Assembly: GCA_965248715.1 (NCBI GenBank)
Contig: CBDFKB010000006.1
Location: forward strand, 198,867 to 262,866
Direction: 5' to 3'
Origin: CBDFKB01 sp965248715
Lineage (GTDB): Bacteria; Pseudomonadota; Alphaproteobacteria; Rhizobiales; Rhizobiaceae
Length of the DNA: 64,000 nucleotides
Each line of letters opens with the position of its first letter. The first letter of the stretch is position 1. Under the pieces are notes generated by a model. The model did no database searches and was not told where the DNA came from. It saw only the letters and a program-made list of their open reading frames with translations. This document shows, in pieces, positions 1-7,059 of the stretch. A program made the position numbers and the translations under genes.

Positions 1-169
1 GGAACTCGGTCATCAGTTCAGTGACCATCACACCAGGTGACACGCGCCAGAAAAACGCAAATCCGAAGGTTAGGGCAGCAAGGAACCAAATAGTCCAGGC
101 GCGTGGGCCGCCAATTTGTGAATTTGTCAAGATGATTTCTTCGAGATGGAGGAAGAAGACCCACTCCAT
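1..169 (-). CDS. MFS transporter, N-terminal fragment (cut by window edge)
   Basis: Reading the minus strand from an ATG at 169 gives 56 codons that run off the start of the window. After about 25 residues comes a hydrophobic segment beginning WTIWFLAALTFGFAFFW, followed by RVSPGVM and TELM. The pattern of a first membrane helix, an RVSPxVM motif and a short acidic loop is typical of one group of major facilitator superfamily permeases. The substrate cannot be told from this fragment. There is no strong ribosome binding site before the ATG, and an in-frame TTG lies a little upstream, so the start is uncertain. The rest of the transporter lies outside the window. Confidence 0.6.
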   Translation of the reverse strand, partial: MEWVFFLHLEEIILTNSQIGGPRAWTIWFLAALTFGFAFFWRVSPGVMVTELMTEF

Positions 170-475
170 GCCCGATTTGGCACCATGCCGCAATAACTGT
201 ATCTTCAACGGCTAATTGCAGCGAACCGCAACACGATGGTGCCTCTGGCGCTATTTGGCCATCGCCAGTTCGGCCCGGTCGTATAGCGCTTTGTTTTGCG
301 TACCTGGAAATCCGCAAGGTGACCAAATTTTTGAGCGATAGCGTGAATTTCATCGCGACAAATTGTTTCGGCGATTTGAAACGGAAGAAATTTGCAATAA
401 TGCTTAAACAGGGCGGCGCTGGCGCAAGCTGGCGTCTTTGTGATTGTGGGGTTCCCATTGATTTTTTGGACGATT
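170..475. other. Intergenic stretch without a recognisable gene
   Basis: This stretch lies between the MFS start and the repeat that closes the hydrolase gene. I see no conserved coding pattern and no RNA gene. It should hold the promoter of the transporter, but no clear -35/-10 pair can be assigned. Confidence 0.4.
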
Positions 476-587
476 GGCGCTTGTCACGAAGCGTAGGATT
501 TGCTTCGTCGCGCTATCTGTTTGTTTTGTCGCGTATTCTTATCCGAAAACCGTTACACACTTTTCGGGAATACGCTCTAGCGCACTG
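476..587 (-). repeat. Palindromic repeat, type A, at the 3' end of the hydrolase gene
   Basis: One copy, in reverse orientation, of the two-stem repeat that forms the arrays at 3664-4306 and 26433-27168. The first stem has GAATACGC/GCGTATTC outer arms and CCGAAAA/TTTTCGG inner arms; the second stem is built on GCTTGTCACGAAGCG and its complement. The TAG stop codon of the adjacent hydrolase gene (577-579) lies inside the repeat. The position suggests a 3'-end RNA structure. Confidence 0.75.
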
Positions 588-1395
588 GCAAATGGGTGCT
601 GAGAAACCGTTTCACCGCTTCGCTTATTGGGTCGCCGGCAGAGGCGATGCGGTTATTGATGCCGTCATGGGAATAGGCCGGGCCGGCGAACAAGACCACT
701 TTGGTACCATATTGTCTGAGCGTGTGCGCGAACCGTTTGGAGATGCGTTTCTGGTTTGGGGTTCCCGACCAGGCAATCAGGGTTGGCGGGTGGCTGCCAT
801 TTGGCGCGTACGATACCGGCGACCATTCGTGCCAACGGTTGCGGTCGGCAAACGGCAATGCGTATAAGATCGGCAGAAAGCCGCCATTGATCTTGGCAAG
901 ATAGGGTAGGTCGAAAGCGCCGGAATCTATTAATGCCAATGCTGCAACGTGGCGGGTGCGCTTCGACAGGACAGCCAGCGCGCCAAGATGGGCGCCAGAA
1001 GAGTGGCCGATCAGACCGATGCGGGTAGGATCGCCACCGTAGCTGGCGGCATTGGCGCTGAGCCAGTTGATCGCGGCGGCCACTTCGTCGGCCTGTTTGC
1101 CCACATTGGCGATCGGATACAGCGTGTGATCGATCGATGCGAATACATAGCCGAGATCATTGAAAAACCGCGCTTTTTGGCCGATCCAACTGCGCGAGCG
1201 CGAGGCCCACGCGCCGCCATGCACAAACACGATCACCGGTGCCGATGCCGCGCCTGCCGGGGCATGAACGTCGATCAGCGCCGGGCCGTAACTGACCCCA
1301 GCGTATGTTTTGGCGCTGGCAGGCGCGCCTAGGCCGAAAACCGCTAAGATGAAGATAATCCAGTAACGCGGTCTGGACGAATATAAACCTGACAT
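577..1395 (-). CDS. Exported alpha/beta hydrolase (esterase/lipase type)
   Basis: This 272-residue protein starts with a hydrophobic signal segment (about residues 11-28, ending APASA). It has the HGGAW oxyanion-hole motif of the hormone-sensitive-lipase/carboxylesterase type at residues 59-63 and the nucleophile elbow GHSSG at 130-134, making Ser132 the likely nucleophile. A histidine in YSHDGIN near residue 250 is a candidate for the triad. It probably acts in the periplasm on an ester; the substrate is unknown. It resembles the product of the next minus-strand gene (1735-2724) throughout, so the two are paralogues. Its promoter and first 64 codons are duplicated just upstream. Its stop codon falls inside a palindromic repeat. 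Confidence 0.8.
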   Translation of the reverse strand: MSGLYSSRPRYWIIFILAVFGLGAPASAKTYAGVSYGPALIDVHAPAGAASAPVIVFVHGGAWASRSRSWIGQKARFFNDLGYVFASIDHTLYPIANVGKQADEVAAAINWLSANAASYGGDPTRIGLIGHSSGAHLGALAVLSKRTRHVAALALIDSGAFDLPYLAKINGGFLPILYALPFADRNRWHEWSPVSYAPNGSHPPTLIAWSGTPNQKRISKRFAHTLRQYGTKVVLFAGPAYSHDGINNRIASAGDPISEAVKRFLSTHLPVR

Positions 1396-1740
1396 GCCGG
1401 CATTCTTATACCGACAACGCGCCTGTGTCAGTTATGTTTAGCCCTTGTGCGGTGCGATAGCTGCGGCTACGCGCCCACGCGCCGCCATGCACAAACACGA
1501 TCACCGGTGCCGATGCCGCGCCTGCCGGGGCATGAACGTCGATCAGCGCCGGGCCGTAACTGACCCCAGCGTATGTTTTGGCGCTGGCAGGCGCGCCTAG
1601 GCCGAAAACCGCTAAGATGAAGATAATCCAGTAACGCGGTCTGAACGAATATAAACCTGACATGCCGGCATTCTTATACCGACAACGCGCCTGTGTCAGT
1701 TATGTTTAGCCCTTGTGCGGTGCGATAGCTGCGGCTACGC
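1205..1740. repeat. Tandem direct duplication, 268-bp unit (1205-1472 and 1473-1740)
   Basis: Positions 1205-1472 are repeated at 1473-1740. I see one difference: the third base of the seventh codon region reads G in one copy and A in the other, changing Ser7 to Phe7. GCCCAC is present at both junctions and again at 1741, as expected for slippage or unequal exchange at a short homology. The unit carries the start codon, the upstream region and the first 64 codons of the hydrolase gene. Confidence 0.92.
1406..1663 (-). pseudogene. Duplicated 5' fragment of the hydrolase gene
   Basis: This reading frame repeats the first 64 residues of the hydrolase at 577-1395 (signal peptide through HGGAWA) and then leaves homology at the duplication junction, adding 21 unrelated residues before a stop. 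It lacks the nucleophile elbow and the rest of the fold, so it cannot be an active hydrolase. It may still be expressed, because the upstream region was copied with it, and could yield an exported peptide of about 57 residues after signal cleavage. It is best described as debris of a recent duplication. Confidence 0.85.
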
Positions 1741-2724
1741 GCCCACTCGCGCCGAGCGGAATACCGGCGCTGGAACATCCAAGGCTTGGGAAGGGGCAGC
1801 GGAGTTGGCAGTATTGGAACTACTCGCCGTGCCATCGGGTACTTTGCAATGTTGCGCTATCGGTCCAGGATTGGATTGGCCGCCCGCCGGGCACAAGGGT
1901 TTGGCGAAGGCGTAATCGATAAACTCAATTACCGCGCCGCTGACATGGCTGTTGGCGGCGCCTAGCCGGGAATTGATCGAACCATGATTATAGCGCCGTC
2001 CGTCATATTTGCTGACGTCCATACCGCCATCTGCGAGGGCGCCGGCAAAATGCAGGGAAAGCCGGTCGCGGCCCGAGCCGCCGGAATAAAGCACCATGGT
2101 AGGCGGTTTTGGGGTCATGGAAGCCGAATAGGTTATTGGCGACCAGCGGGTCCAATTTTCGCGTTTGGAAAACGGCGCCGCATATAGCGCCGGCAGGCCG
2201 CCATGATTGGTGCGCGCTAATTCGTGCAAATCATAGGCGCGCGTGTCATTGCACAAAAGCGCCCTGACGCCGGTGGAAAGGCCGGAAAGGGTGGACAGCG
2301 AGGCAAGGTGGCATCCAGCAGAATGGCCGATCAGCGCGATGCGGTCGCGGTCGCCGCCAAAACCGTGGGCGTTCTCGCGTACCCATTGCACCGCCTGTCC
2401 GATTTGGCTCGCTTGGGTTTCCACCGAGGCAACCGGAAATAGGGTGTAGCCAACGGAAACGAACACAAAGCCCTTGTCGGTAAAAAAACGCGGTTTGCGA
2501 CCGACCATGGATTTGTTGCCCATCAACCATGCGCCGCCATGCACGAACATGATGATCGGCGCGTTGGTCACGCCATCAGGAGAGTAAACGTCGAGGCGGT
2601 TGTCGCCATAATTGATGTTTTTGGCTGATTTCGCCGATGCCGGGGAGGAAATTAGCGGAACCAGCCCGGATGCTGCAAAGCAAGTAGCTGTGGCCGAACC
2701 AAGAAACTGACGTCTGCTGATCAT
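1735..2724 (-). CDS. Tat-exported alpha/beta hydrolase, paralogue of 577-1395
   Basis: This 329-residue protein begins MISRRQFLG, a twin-arginine signal, followed by a hydrophobic stretch ending in SSPASA. It should therefore be exported folded. HGGAW at residues 62-66 forms the oxyanion hole and GHSAG at 133-137 gives Ser135 as nucleophile; a YNHGSIN motif near residue 245 aligns with the YSHDGIN histidine of the paralogue. The last 50 or so residues are Pro/Ser/Ala-rich and extend beyond the paralogue. The final codons and the stop lie on the junction of the 268-bp duplication, so the C-terminus may have been changed by it. The ester substrate is unknown. Confidence 0.8.
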   Translation of the reverse strand: MISRRQFLGSATATCFAASGLVPLISSPASAKSAKNINYGDNRLDVYSPDGVTNAPIIMFVHGGAWLMGNKSMVGRKPRFFTDKGFVFVSVGYTLFPVASVETQASQIGQAVQWVRENAHGFGGDRDRIALIGHSAGCHLASLSTLSGLSTGVRALLCNDTRAYDLHELARTNHGGLPALYAAPFSKRENWTRWSPITYSASMTPKPPTMVLYSGGSGRDRLSLHFAGALADGGMDVSKYDGRRYNHGSINSRLGAANSHVSGAVIEFIDYAFAKPLCPAGGQSNPGPIAQHCKVPDGTASSSNTANSAAPSQALDVPAPVFRSARVGA

Positions 2725-2900
2725 GGTACTACACTCGCACTAAGATTGTGCCGATCGTGCCCAATGGCCGCAAGCCATCACAAGAATATGTCCCTAAATG
2801 CACAATACGGCGAAAGCCCGCCCACATTGTCATAGTCAGCCTAACACGCGGTTAACCTTAACCGAATTGGCATAAACCCACTAATCGCATCGATTTCGTG
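2725..2900. other. Upstream region of the Tat-exported hydrolase
   Basis: This is a rather AT-rich non-coding region. With the two palindromic repeats that follow, it makes up most of the gap to rnpB. It should contain the minus-strand promoter. A double GTTAACC-type motif near 2850 is visible but its spacing does not fit a CtrA box. Confidence 0.3.
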
Positions 2901-3005
2901 CTAGCAAGCGCTTGTCACCAAGCGTTGGAATAGCTTCGTCGCGCTATCTGATTGTTTATGCGTGTCACCCAAAACCAGTACCAACTTTTGGGTGACACGC
3001 GCTAG
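2901..3005 (-). repeat. Palindromic repeat, type B with tail, reverse orientation
   Basis: A diverged copy of the B module (GCGTGTCACCCAAAA arm, then TTTTGGGTGACACGC) joined to the shared second stem (GCGCTTGTCACC...GCGCTATC). The central loop differs from the other copies (CCAGTACCAAC). Confidence 0.7.
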
Positions 3006-3063
3006 CGCACGTTTCGCGCAAATTGAATCGCTCAACGGGCTCAATTTGGTCTGTTGTGGTGTG

Positions 3064-3109
3064 GATTCTTATCCAAAAACCGCTACACACTTTTCGCGAA
3101 TGTGCTCTA
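3064..3109 (-). repeat. Degenerate type A palindrome
   Basis: GATTCTTATCC, AAAACCGCTACACACTTTTC and GCGAATGTGCTC are recognisable as a decayed A module without the second stem. It lies about 100 bases upstream of rnpB. Confidence 0.6.
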
Positions 3110-3125
3110 ACACCAAGTTCCTTTG

Positions 3126-3134
3126 GTATAATTT
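3126..3134 (+). promoter_or_regulatory. Possible extended -10 element upstream of rnpB
   Basis: TGGTATAAT matches the extended -10 pattern (TGnTATAAT). It lies about 80 bases before the 5' end of rnpB, further than expected for a direct start of the mature RNA, so either a leader is removed or the motif is not the real promoter. Confidence 0.3.
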
Positions 3135-3213
3135 GTTGGTTGGACATGCGCAAAGCGCGGCCCGATGTTCGTGAATTGTTTCCCGCAGTCGGAAATTTAT
3201 GTATACCGCAATC

Positions 3214-3638
3214 GCCAGCCGGCCGGGTGGCCGCTCCCGCATCGGTGGAAACGCCGCGGGGGAGGAAAGTCCGGGCTCCATGGAAACACGATGCCGGGTA
3301 ACACCCGGCGGGGGAACGAGCGCGAAAGTGCCCGCCAACCCTAGGGAAAGTGCCGCAGAAATAAACCGCCTTTCCGGCTTGCCGGCAAGGTAAGGGTGAA
3401 AAGGTGGGGTAAGAGCCCACCGCGCGCGCCAGCAATGGCGGCGGTCCAGGCAAACCCCATCGGGAGCAAGACCGAATAGGGACAACGCGGGCAGCAATGC
3501 CCAGCCGGTTTTCAGGCCAGTTGTCCGGGTGGGTTGCACCGAGGTGCCCGGCAACGGGCATCCCAGATGAATGGCCACCACGTCTGACGGGAGCAATCTT
3601 GTTAGGCCATACAGAACCCGGCTTACAGGCCGGTTGGC
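3214..3638 (+). ncRNA. rnpB: RNase P RNA (bacterial type A)
   Basis: The catalytic RNA of ribonuclease P, which trims the 5' leader from precursor tRNAs. The conserved 5' block GGAGGAAAGTCCGGGCTCC lies near 3261, and the conserved 3' block ACAGAACCCGGCTTACAG ends near 3628. The terminal helix P1 is visible: GCCAGCCGGCC at 3214-3224 pairs with GGCCGGTTGGC at 3628-3638 with one G-U pair, and this fixes both ends. The length of about 425 bases is normal for alphaproteobacteria. A palindromic repeat array starts 26 bases after the 3' end and may stop or protect the transcript. A position ahead of mraZ is usual in Rhizobiales. Confidence 0.96.
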
Positions 3639-3663
3639 AACTTTACTGCTTCAGCACTTGGCC

Positions 3664-4306
3664 GGGTCACCCAAAAGTGGGTACCGGTTTTGGGAAAAAT
3701 GACACGCATAAACAAAGAGCGTATTCCCGAAAAGTGTGTAGCGGTTTTCGGACAAGAATACGCGACAAAACAATCAGATAGCGCGACGAAGCAAATCCAA
3801 CGCTTGGTGACAAGTGCTAGAGCGTATTCCCGAAAAGTGTGTAGCGGTTTTCGGATAAGAATACGCGCCAGGAAAAATGCGGCCCGCGTATTCCCGAAAA
3901 GTGTGTAGCGGTTTTCGGATAAGAATACGCGACAAAACAATCAGATAGCGCGACGAAGCGAATCTAACGCTCCGTGACAAGCGCTAAGCGTATTCCCGAA
4001 AAGTGTGTAGCGGTTTTCGGACAAGAATACGCGACAAAACAAACAGATAGCGTGACGAAGCAAATCCTACGCTTGGTGACAAGCGCTAAGCGTATTCCCG
4101 AAAAGTGTGTAGCGGTTTTCGGATAAGAATACGCGACAAAACAAAAGATAGTGTGACGAAGCTATCCCAACGCTCCGTGACAAGCGCTAAGCGTATTCCC
4201 GAAAAGTGTGTAGCGGTTTTCGGACAAGAATACGCGACAAAACAAACAGATTGCGCGACGAAGCAAGCGTGACGAAGCGAATCCAACGCTTGGTGACAAG
4301 CGCTAG
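3664..4306 (+). repeat. Array of palindromic repeats: one B module and six A modules
   Basis: A B module starts at 3664. A modules start at 3719, 3822, 3886, 3988, 4090 and 4191, a period of about 102 bases except for the second copy, which is cut to 64. Each full A unit has a 45-base stem-loop (outer arms GCGTATTC/GAATACGC, inner arms CCGAAAA/TTTTCGG) and a second stem-loop (AGCGCGACGAAGC ... GCTTCGTGACAAGCGCT). There are no unique spacers, so this is not a CRISPR array. Confidence 0.95.
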
Positions 4307-4359
4307 TAGCGATGATGCTGACCCGAATTGTTGGGTTAATATTAGCCACCGTTGGCATG

Positions 4360-4399
4360 ACACAGAAAACCGCCGGGCCGGTTTGGAACAGCCCGGCGG
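4360..4399 (-). terminator. Rho-independent terminator of the Hsp20-like gene
   Basis: On the minus strand a 9-bp GC-only stem (CCGCCGGGC, 12-base loop, GCCCGGCGG) is followed directly by TTTTCTGT. It lies about 100 bases after the stop codon of the minus-strand gene at 4501-4812. On the plus strand there is no T run. Confidence 0.7.
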
Positions 4400-4500
4400 C
4401 CAGTAGGCCTGACGCGCTCTTATTGTGAACGAAGCAACCACCGGCAGGGAGGTATGTCGCCTCTGCTTCGACCCACAGCAGTATTTGACCGCATGGCGGT

Positions 4501-4812
4501 TCAGGCTTTTGCGATTTTGACTTCGTGGGTCCAGGGTTTGGTAGGTTCGGATTTTGGAACCATTACGGTCAAAACTCCATCTTCAAATTCAACTTTGTTG
4601 CCCTCAATGCACGGCAAATTCCGCGCGCCGATCGGGCCTTCAGCCGGAAACGGCCACCTCAGGGCGCGGAAGGAATTTTCAAATACTCGATTGGTCCAAT
4701 TTTGTAGCGTAGAGAACATATCACCGAATTTTCCTTTATCACCGCAATTATCTTGCAATGACAATTTCAATATTTCTTTCTTTTCAACCCATTGTTCAAG
4801 ATATTTTATCAT
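4501..4812 (-). CDS. Small protein with Hsp20-like C-terminal half
   Basis: This frame encodes 103 residues. The last 40 or so (VEFEDGVLTVMVPKSE, then KPWTHEVKI) follow the end of an alpha-crystallin/Hsp20 domain, in which a GVLTV strand is followed by a PK motif and a final beta strand. The first 50 residues (lysine- and asparagine-rich) are not recognisable and the protein is shorter than normal small heat-shock proteins, so it may be a truncated or decayed Hsp20 gene. The region is more AT-rich than its neighbours. In favour of a working gene are a terminator downstream, a TATAAT sequence just upstream on the same strand, and a FixK/FNR-like box. No strong ribosome binding site is seen. 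Confidence 0.5.
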   Translation of the reverse strand: MIKYLEQWVEKKEILKLSLQDNCGDKGKFGDMFSTLQNWTNRVFENSFRALRWPFPAEGPIGARNLPCIEGNKVEFEDGVLTVMVPKSEPTKPWTHEVKIAKA

Positions 4813-4829
4813 AATTTATCAAATAAACC

Positions 4830-4854
4830 ATTATAGTTATTTGATCTGAGTCAA
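4830..4854 (-). promoter_or_regulatory. FNR/FixK-like box next to a TATAAT element
   Basis: TTGATCTGAGTCAA at 4841-4854 fits the FNR/FixK pattern TTGAY-N4-RTCAA. Directly downstream, in the minus direction, lies TATAAT (4830-4835), 18 bases before the ATG of the Hsp20-like gene. The box would overlap the -35 region of that promoter. Control by oxygen is an inference. Confidence 0.45.
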
Positions 4855-4973
4855 GAAGGCGTGATTTATCTGTTGATTTTGGTTGAGCTAAGGTGGTGCG
4901 TTGTGGCTGCTGGAATACGCTTTTTTTGGGCGTTGGAACACGAAATTGGTGGCGCCAAATTGGCCAAATTGGA

Positions 4974-5037
4974 TTGACAAAGCCCAGTCATCGGCCTGAA
5001 TGTTCCATTGACCCCCAAATTATCCCATGATATCCCA
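4974..5037 (+). promoter_or_regulatory. dcw (mraZ) promoter with three MraZ boxes
   Basis: A TTGACA -35 hexamer lies at 4974-4979. Read on the minus strand, TGGGA, TGGGA and TGGGG occur at 5033-5037, 5023-5027 and 5013-5017, at exact 10-base intervals. MraZ proteins are known to bind TGGGN direct repeats with 5-base spacers. The boxes lie just past the expected transcription start, which fits repression of the cluster by its own first gene product. The leader to the mraZ start codon is about 140 bases. Confidence 0.65.
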
Positions 5038-5177
5038 TAAAAATACTATTTGGCTCGCCATTTACCGCCAGGCATCCCTCGTCGGGGTGGATTATTTGAG
5101 TGCCGGAGGCCGGGAAACCCGGAACCCGGCTTAAATGCGTCACGGTGGCGACGTGTACGCGCAACGGATCGGGAATG

Positions 5178-5654
5178 ATGGATCGATTTCTGTCGAATAC
5201 CATCAATGGCATCGATAAAAAGGGCAGGATTTCAATCCCGGCCCCGTTTCGATCCCTATTGTCGCGTCATGGCGACCAATCCTTGTTCACCTTGCTGGCG
5301 GTCGACCAGCCGGCGATCGATGCTGGTGGACGGGCGTTGCTCGATGGCCATGAAGGTCGGATCGCCGACATGGACCCGCTGTCGCAAGAGTATGAATTGT
5401 GGTCGTTCCATTTGCATGGCGATAGTCAGGAACTGCGCATCGACGGCGATGGCCGAGTGGTGTTGAGCGAAGATATGCGTGTCCACACCGGGATCACGAA
5501 CCAGGCGGCGTTCGTTGGGCGCGGGCATTTCTTTCAGATTTGGCAGCCTGAAAGGTTCCGCGACTACCAGGCGCGAGCCCGCGAGCAGGTGCGTGCGATG
5601 CGGCGCCAATTGGGCAAACCAATTCCGCAACAAGAGGGCGCGGCGCAGACATGA
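5178..5654 (+). CDS. mraZ: Transcriptional regulator MraZ
   Basis: MraZ is a DNA-binding regulator of the dcw cluster built from two AbrB-like half domains. The first half begins FLSNTINGIDKKGRISIPAPFR and the second is marked by GDGRVVLSEDMR. Starting at the second of two adjacent ATG codons (5178) gives 158 residues, the usual size; the frame stays open upstream to 5100, but that extension has no MraZ similarity. Three TGGGN boxes in the upstream region are its likely binding sites. The stop overlaps the rsmH start in ATGA, so the two genes are probably translationally coupled. Confidence 0.93.
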   Translation: MDRFLSNTINGIDKKGRISIPAPFRSLLSRHGDQSLFTLLAVDQPAIDAGGRALLDGHEGRIADMDPLSQEYELWSFHLHGDSQELRIDGDGRVVLSEDMRVHTGITNQAAFVGRGHFFQIWQPERFRDYQARAREQVRAMRRQLGKPIPQQEGAAQT

Positions 5655-6706
5655 AGAAAATGACCGGCAACCATTTTGACAAGCGTGAACAGCCCCAGGA
5701 CGACGCGGAAGATGGGTCGACCGGCCATATTCCGGTACTGCTTAACGAGGTGATTGCCGCGTTGGCACCGCTTGACGCTTCGGTGGTTGTGGATGGGACT
5801 TTTGGCGCCGGCGGATATGCGCGCGAAATTGCCAACCGTGGTGCGCAGGTGCTGGCGATCGACCGCGACCCCCAGGCGATCAGGCATGGCCGGCGGCTTG
5901 CAGATGAATTTACCGGCCGGATCCAATTGATCGAAGGTCGTCATTCCAAGCTTGACCAATTGGCAACCACAGCCGGCCACGCGAGCGTTGATGCGGTCAC
6001 TCTCGATCTTGGCATTTCGTCGATGCAGGTCGACCAGGCCGGGCGCGGTTTTTCCTTCAACAAGGACGGGCCGCTTGACATGCGCATGGAGCAATCCGGC
6101 CCAAGTGCTGCCGAAGCGGTCAATCATTTGGCCTACAAGGACCTGGTTCGGGTAATCGGTACTTTGGGCGAGGAACGGGCAGCGGTGCGCATTGCCCATG
6201 CGATCGTTGACCGGCGCGCCGCGCGGAAATTTGAGCGCACGGTCGACCTTGCAGCCGTGATCGCCAAGGCAGCACCGGCACGCGGACCAACCAGGTTGCA
6301 CCCGGCGACCCGGACCTTCCAGGCATTGCGCATGTTCATCAACCGCGAACTCGAGGAATTAGTATCCGCGCTTTACGCTGCCGAACGGTTGCTGAAAACC
6401 GGTGGCCGGATCGCGATCGTCTCTTTTCATTCGCTCGAGGACCGGATCGTCAAAAGATTTCTCGCCGGCGGCGGCCCTCGCTCGACCCGGTCACGGCATC
6501 TGCCTGAGGTCGAAATACAAGCGCTGGCATTTGATCTGTCAGGACGGCGGTTGGTGCGGCCCTCGCAAAGCGAATTAGCGGCAAACCCGCGCGCGCGTTC
6601 GGCAAAGCTTAGAAGTGGCCTTCGTTCCAACACCCAGGCGCGAGAAACTGATCTCGAACCTTATCGCCTGCCACGACTGGCGCAGTTGGAGACGCTCGCA
6701 TGTTAA
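5651..6706 (+). CDS. rsmH: 16S rRNA (cytosine1402-N4)-methyltransferase
   Basis: RsmH (MraW) methylates N4 of C1402 in the ribosomal P site, using S-adenosylmethionine. The 351-residue protein has HIPVLLNEV at about residue 26, the SAM-binding loop GTFGAGGYAREI at about 49-60 and the acidic AIDRD strand near 70. The helical insert domain and the SFHSLEDRIVK motif near residue 255 are also family marks. It overlaps mraZ by 4 bases and ftsL by 7. The short C-terminal tail is not conserved. Confidence 0.97.
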   Translation: MKKMTGNHFDKREQPQDDAEDGSTGHIPVLLNEVIAALAPLDASVVVDGTFGAGGYAREIANRGAQVLAIDRDPQAIRHGRRLADEFTGRIQLIEGRHSKLDQLATTAGHASVDAVTLDLGISSMQVDQAGRGFSFNKDGPLDMRMEQSGPSAAEAVNHLAYKDLVRVIGTLGEERAAVRIAHAIVDRRAARKFERTVDLAAVIAKAAPARGPTRLHPATRTFQALRMFINRELEELVSALYAAERLLKTGGRIAIVSFHSLEDRIVKRFLAGGGPRSTRSRHLPEVEIQALAFDLSGRRLVRPSQSELAANPRARSAKLRSGLRSNTQARETDLEPYRLPRLAQLETLAC

Positions 6707-7059
6707 AATTGTCCGACGTACTGCTGATAGGCCTAGTGGTGGCCGTCGCCGCGACCACGTTCCGCATCAAACACAAAGCCGAATATCAGTTTGAGCGAAA
6801 CGCCGAACTTCAAGCCGACATTGAGGCCGAGCGCGAGACCATCAACATTCTCAACGCTGATTGGAGCCTATTGTCACGCCCGGCCAGGTTGCAGGCGCTA
6901 ACTGAGCATTATGGCGAGGAATTGGGATTAGAGCCGTTGCGGGCCGATCAAGTGCGCAATACCGAGCACATCTCCAATTTGCAGCGCCGACCATCCGGCC
7001 AGATAGAAACCTTGCTGGAAGATATTGATGGCGGCGCTGTGGGCGGGAGCGGACAATGA
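6700..7059 (+). CDS. ftsL: Cell division protein FtsL
   Basis: This 119-residue bitopic membrane protein has a short N-terminus, a transmembrane segment (residues 6-22) and a periplasmic heptad-like coiled coil (about 28-60: FERNAELQADIEAERETI), followed by LSRPARLQALTEHY. The layout and the place between rsmH and ftsI identify FtsL. In the divisome it pairs with FtsB and FtsQ and activates FtsW and FtsI. No ftsB-like gene is next to it. It overlaps rsmH by 7 bases and ftsI by 4 (ATGA). Confidence 0.88.
   Translation: MLKLSDVLLIGLVVAVAATTFRIKHKAEYQFERNAELQADIEAERETINILNADWSLLSRPARLQALTEHYGEELGLEPLRADQVRNTEHISNLQRRPSGQIETLLEDIDGGAVGGSGQ

Noticed and set aside
18..458. A 146-codon minus-strand open frame
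   Set aside because: It overlaps the MFS fragment in another frame; only the MFS frame gives a membrane-protein pattern.
2850..2870. A double TTAA motif resembling a CtrA box
   Set aside because: The two TTAA parts are 2 bases apart, not 7 as in the CtrA consensus. A similar motif near 24136 has a 3-base gap.
3664..4306. Regular repeats that look like a CRISPR array
   Set aside because: The repeats follow each other without unique spacers, the unit is about 102 bases, and no cas gene is near. They are palindromic intergenic repeats.
3623..4441. Open frames on both strands within the repeat arrays (also 26401-27295)
   Set aside because: They encode repeated peptides such as RKVCSGF and KTATHFSGI that only reflect the DNA repeat; the same occurs at every copy and no start signals are present.
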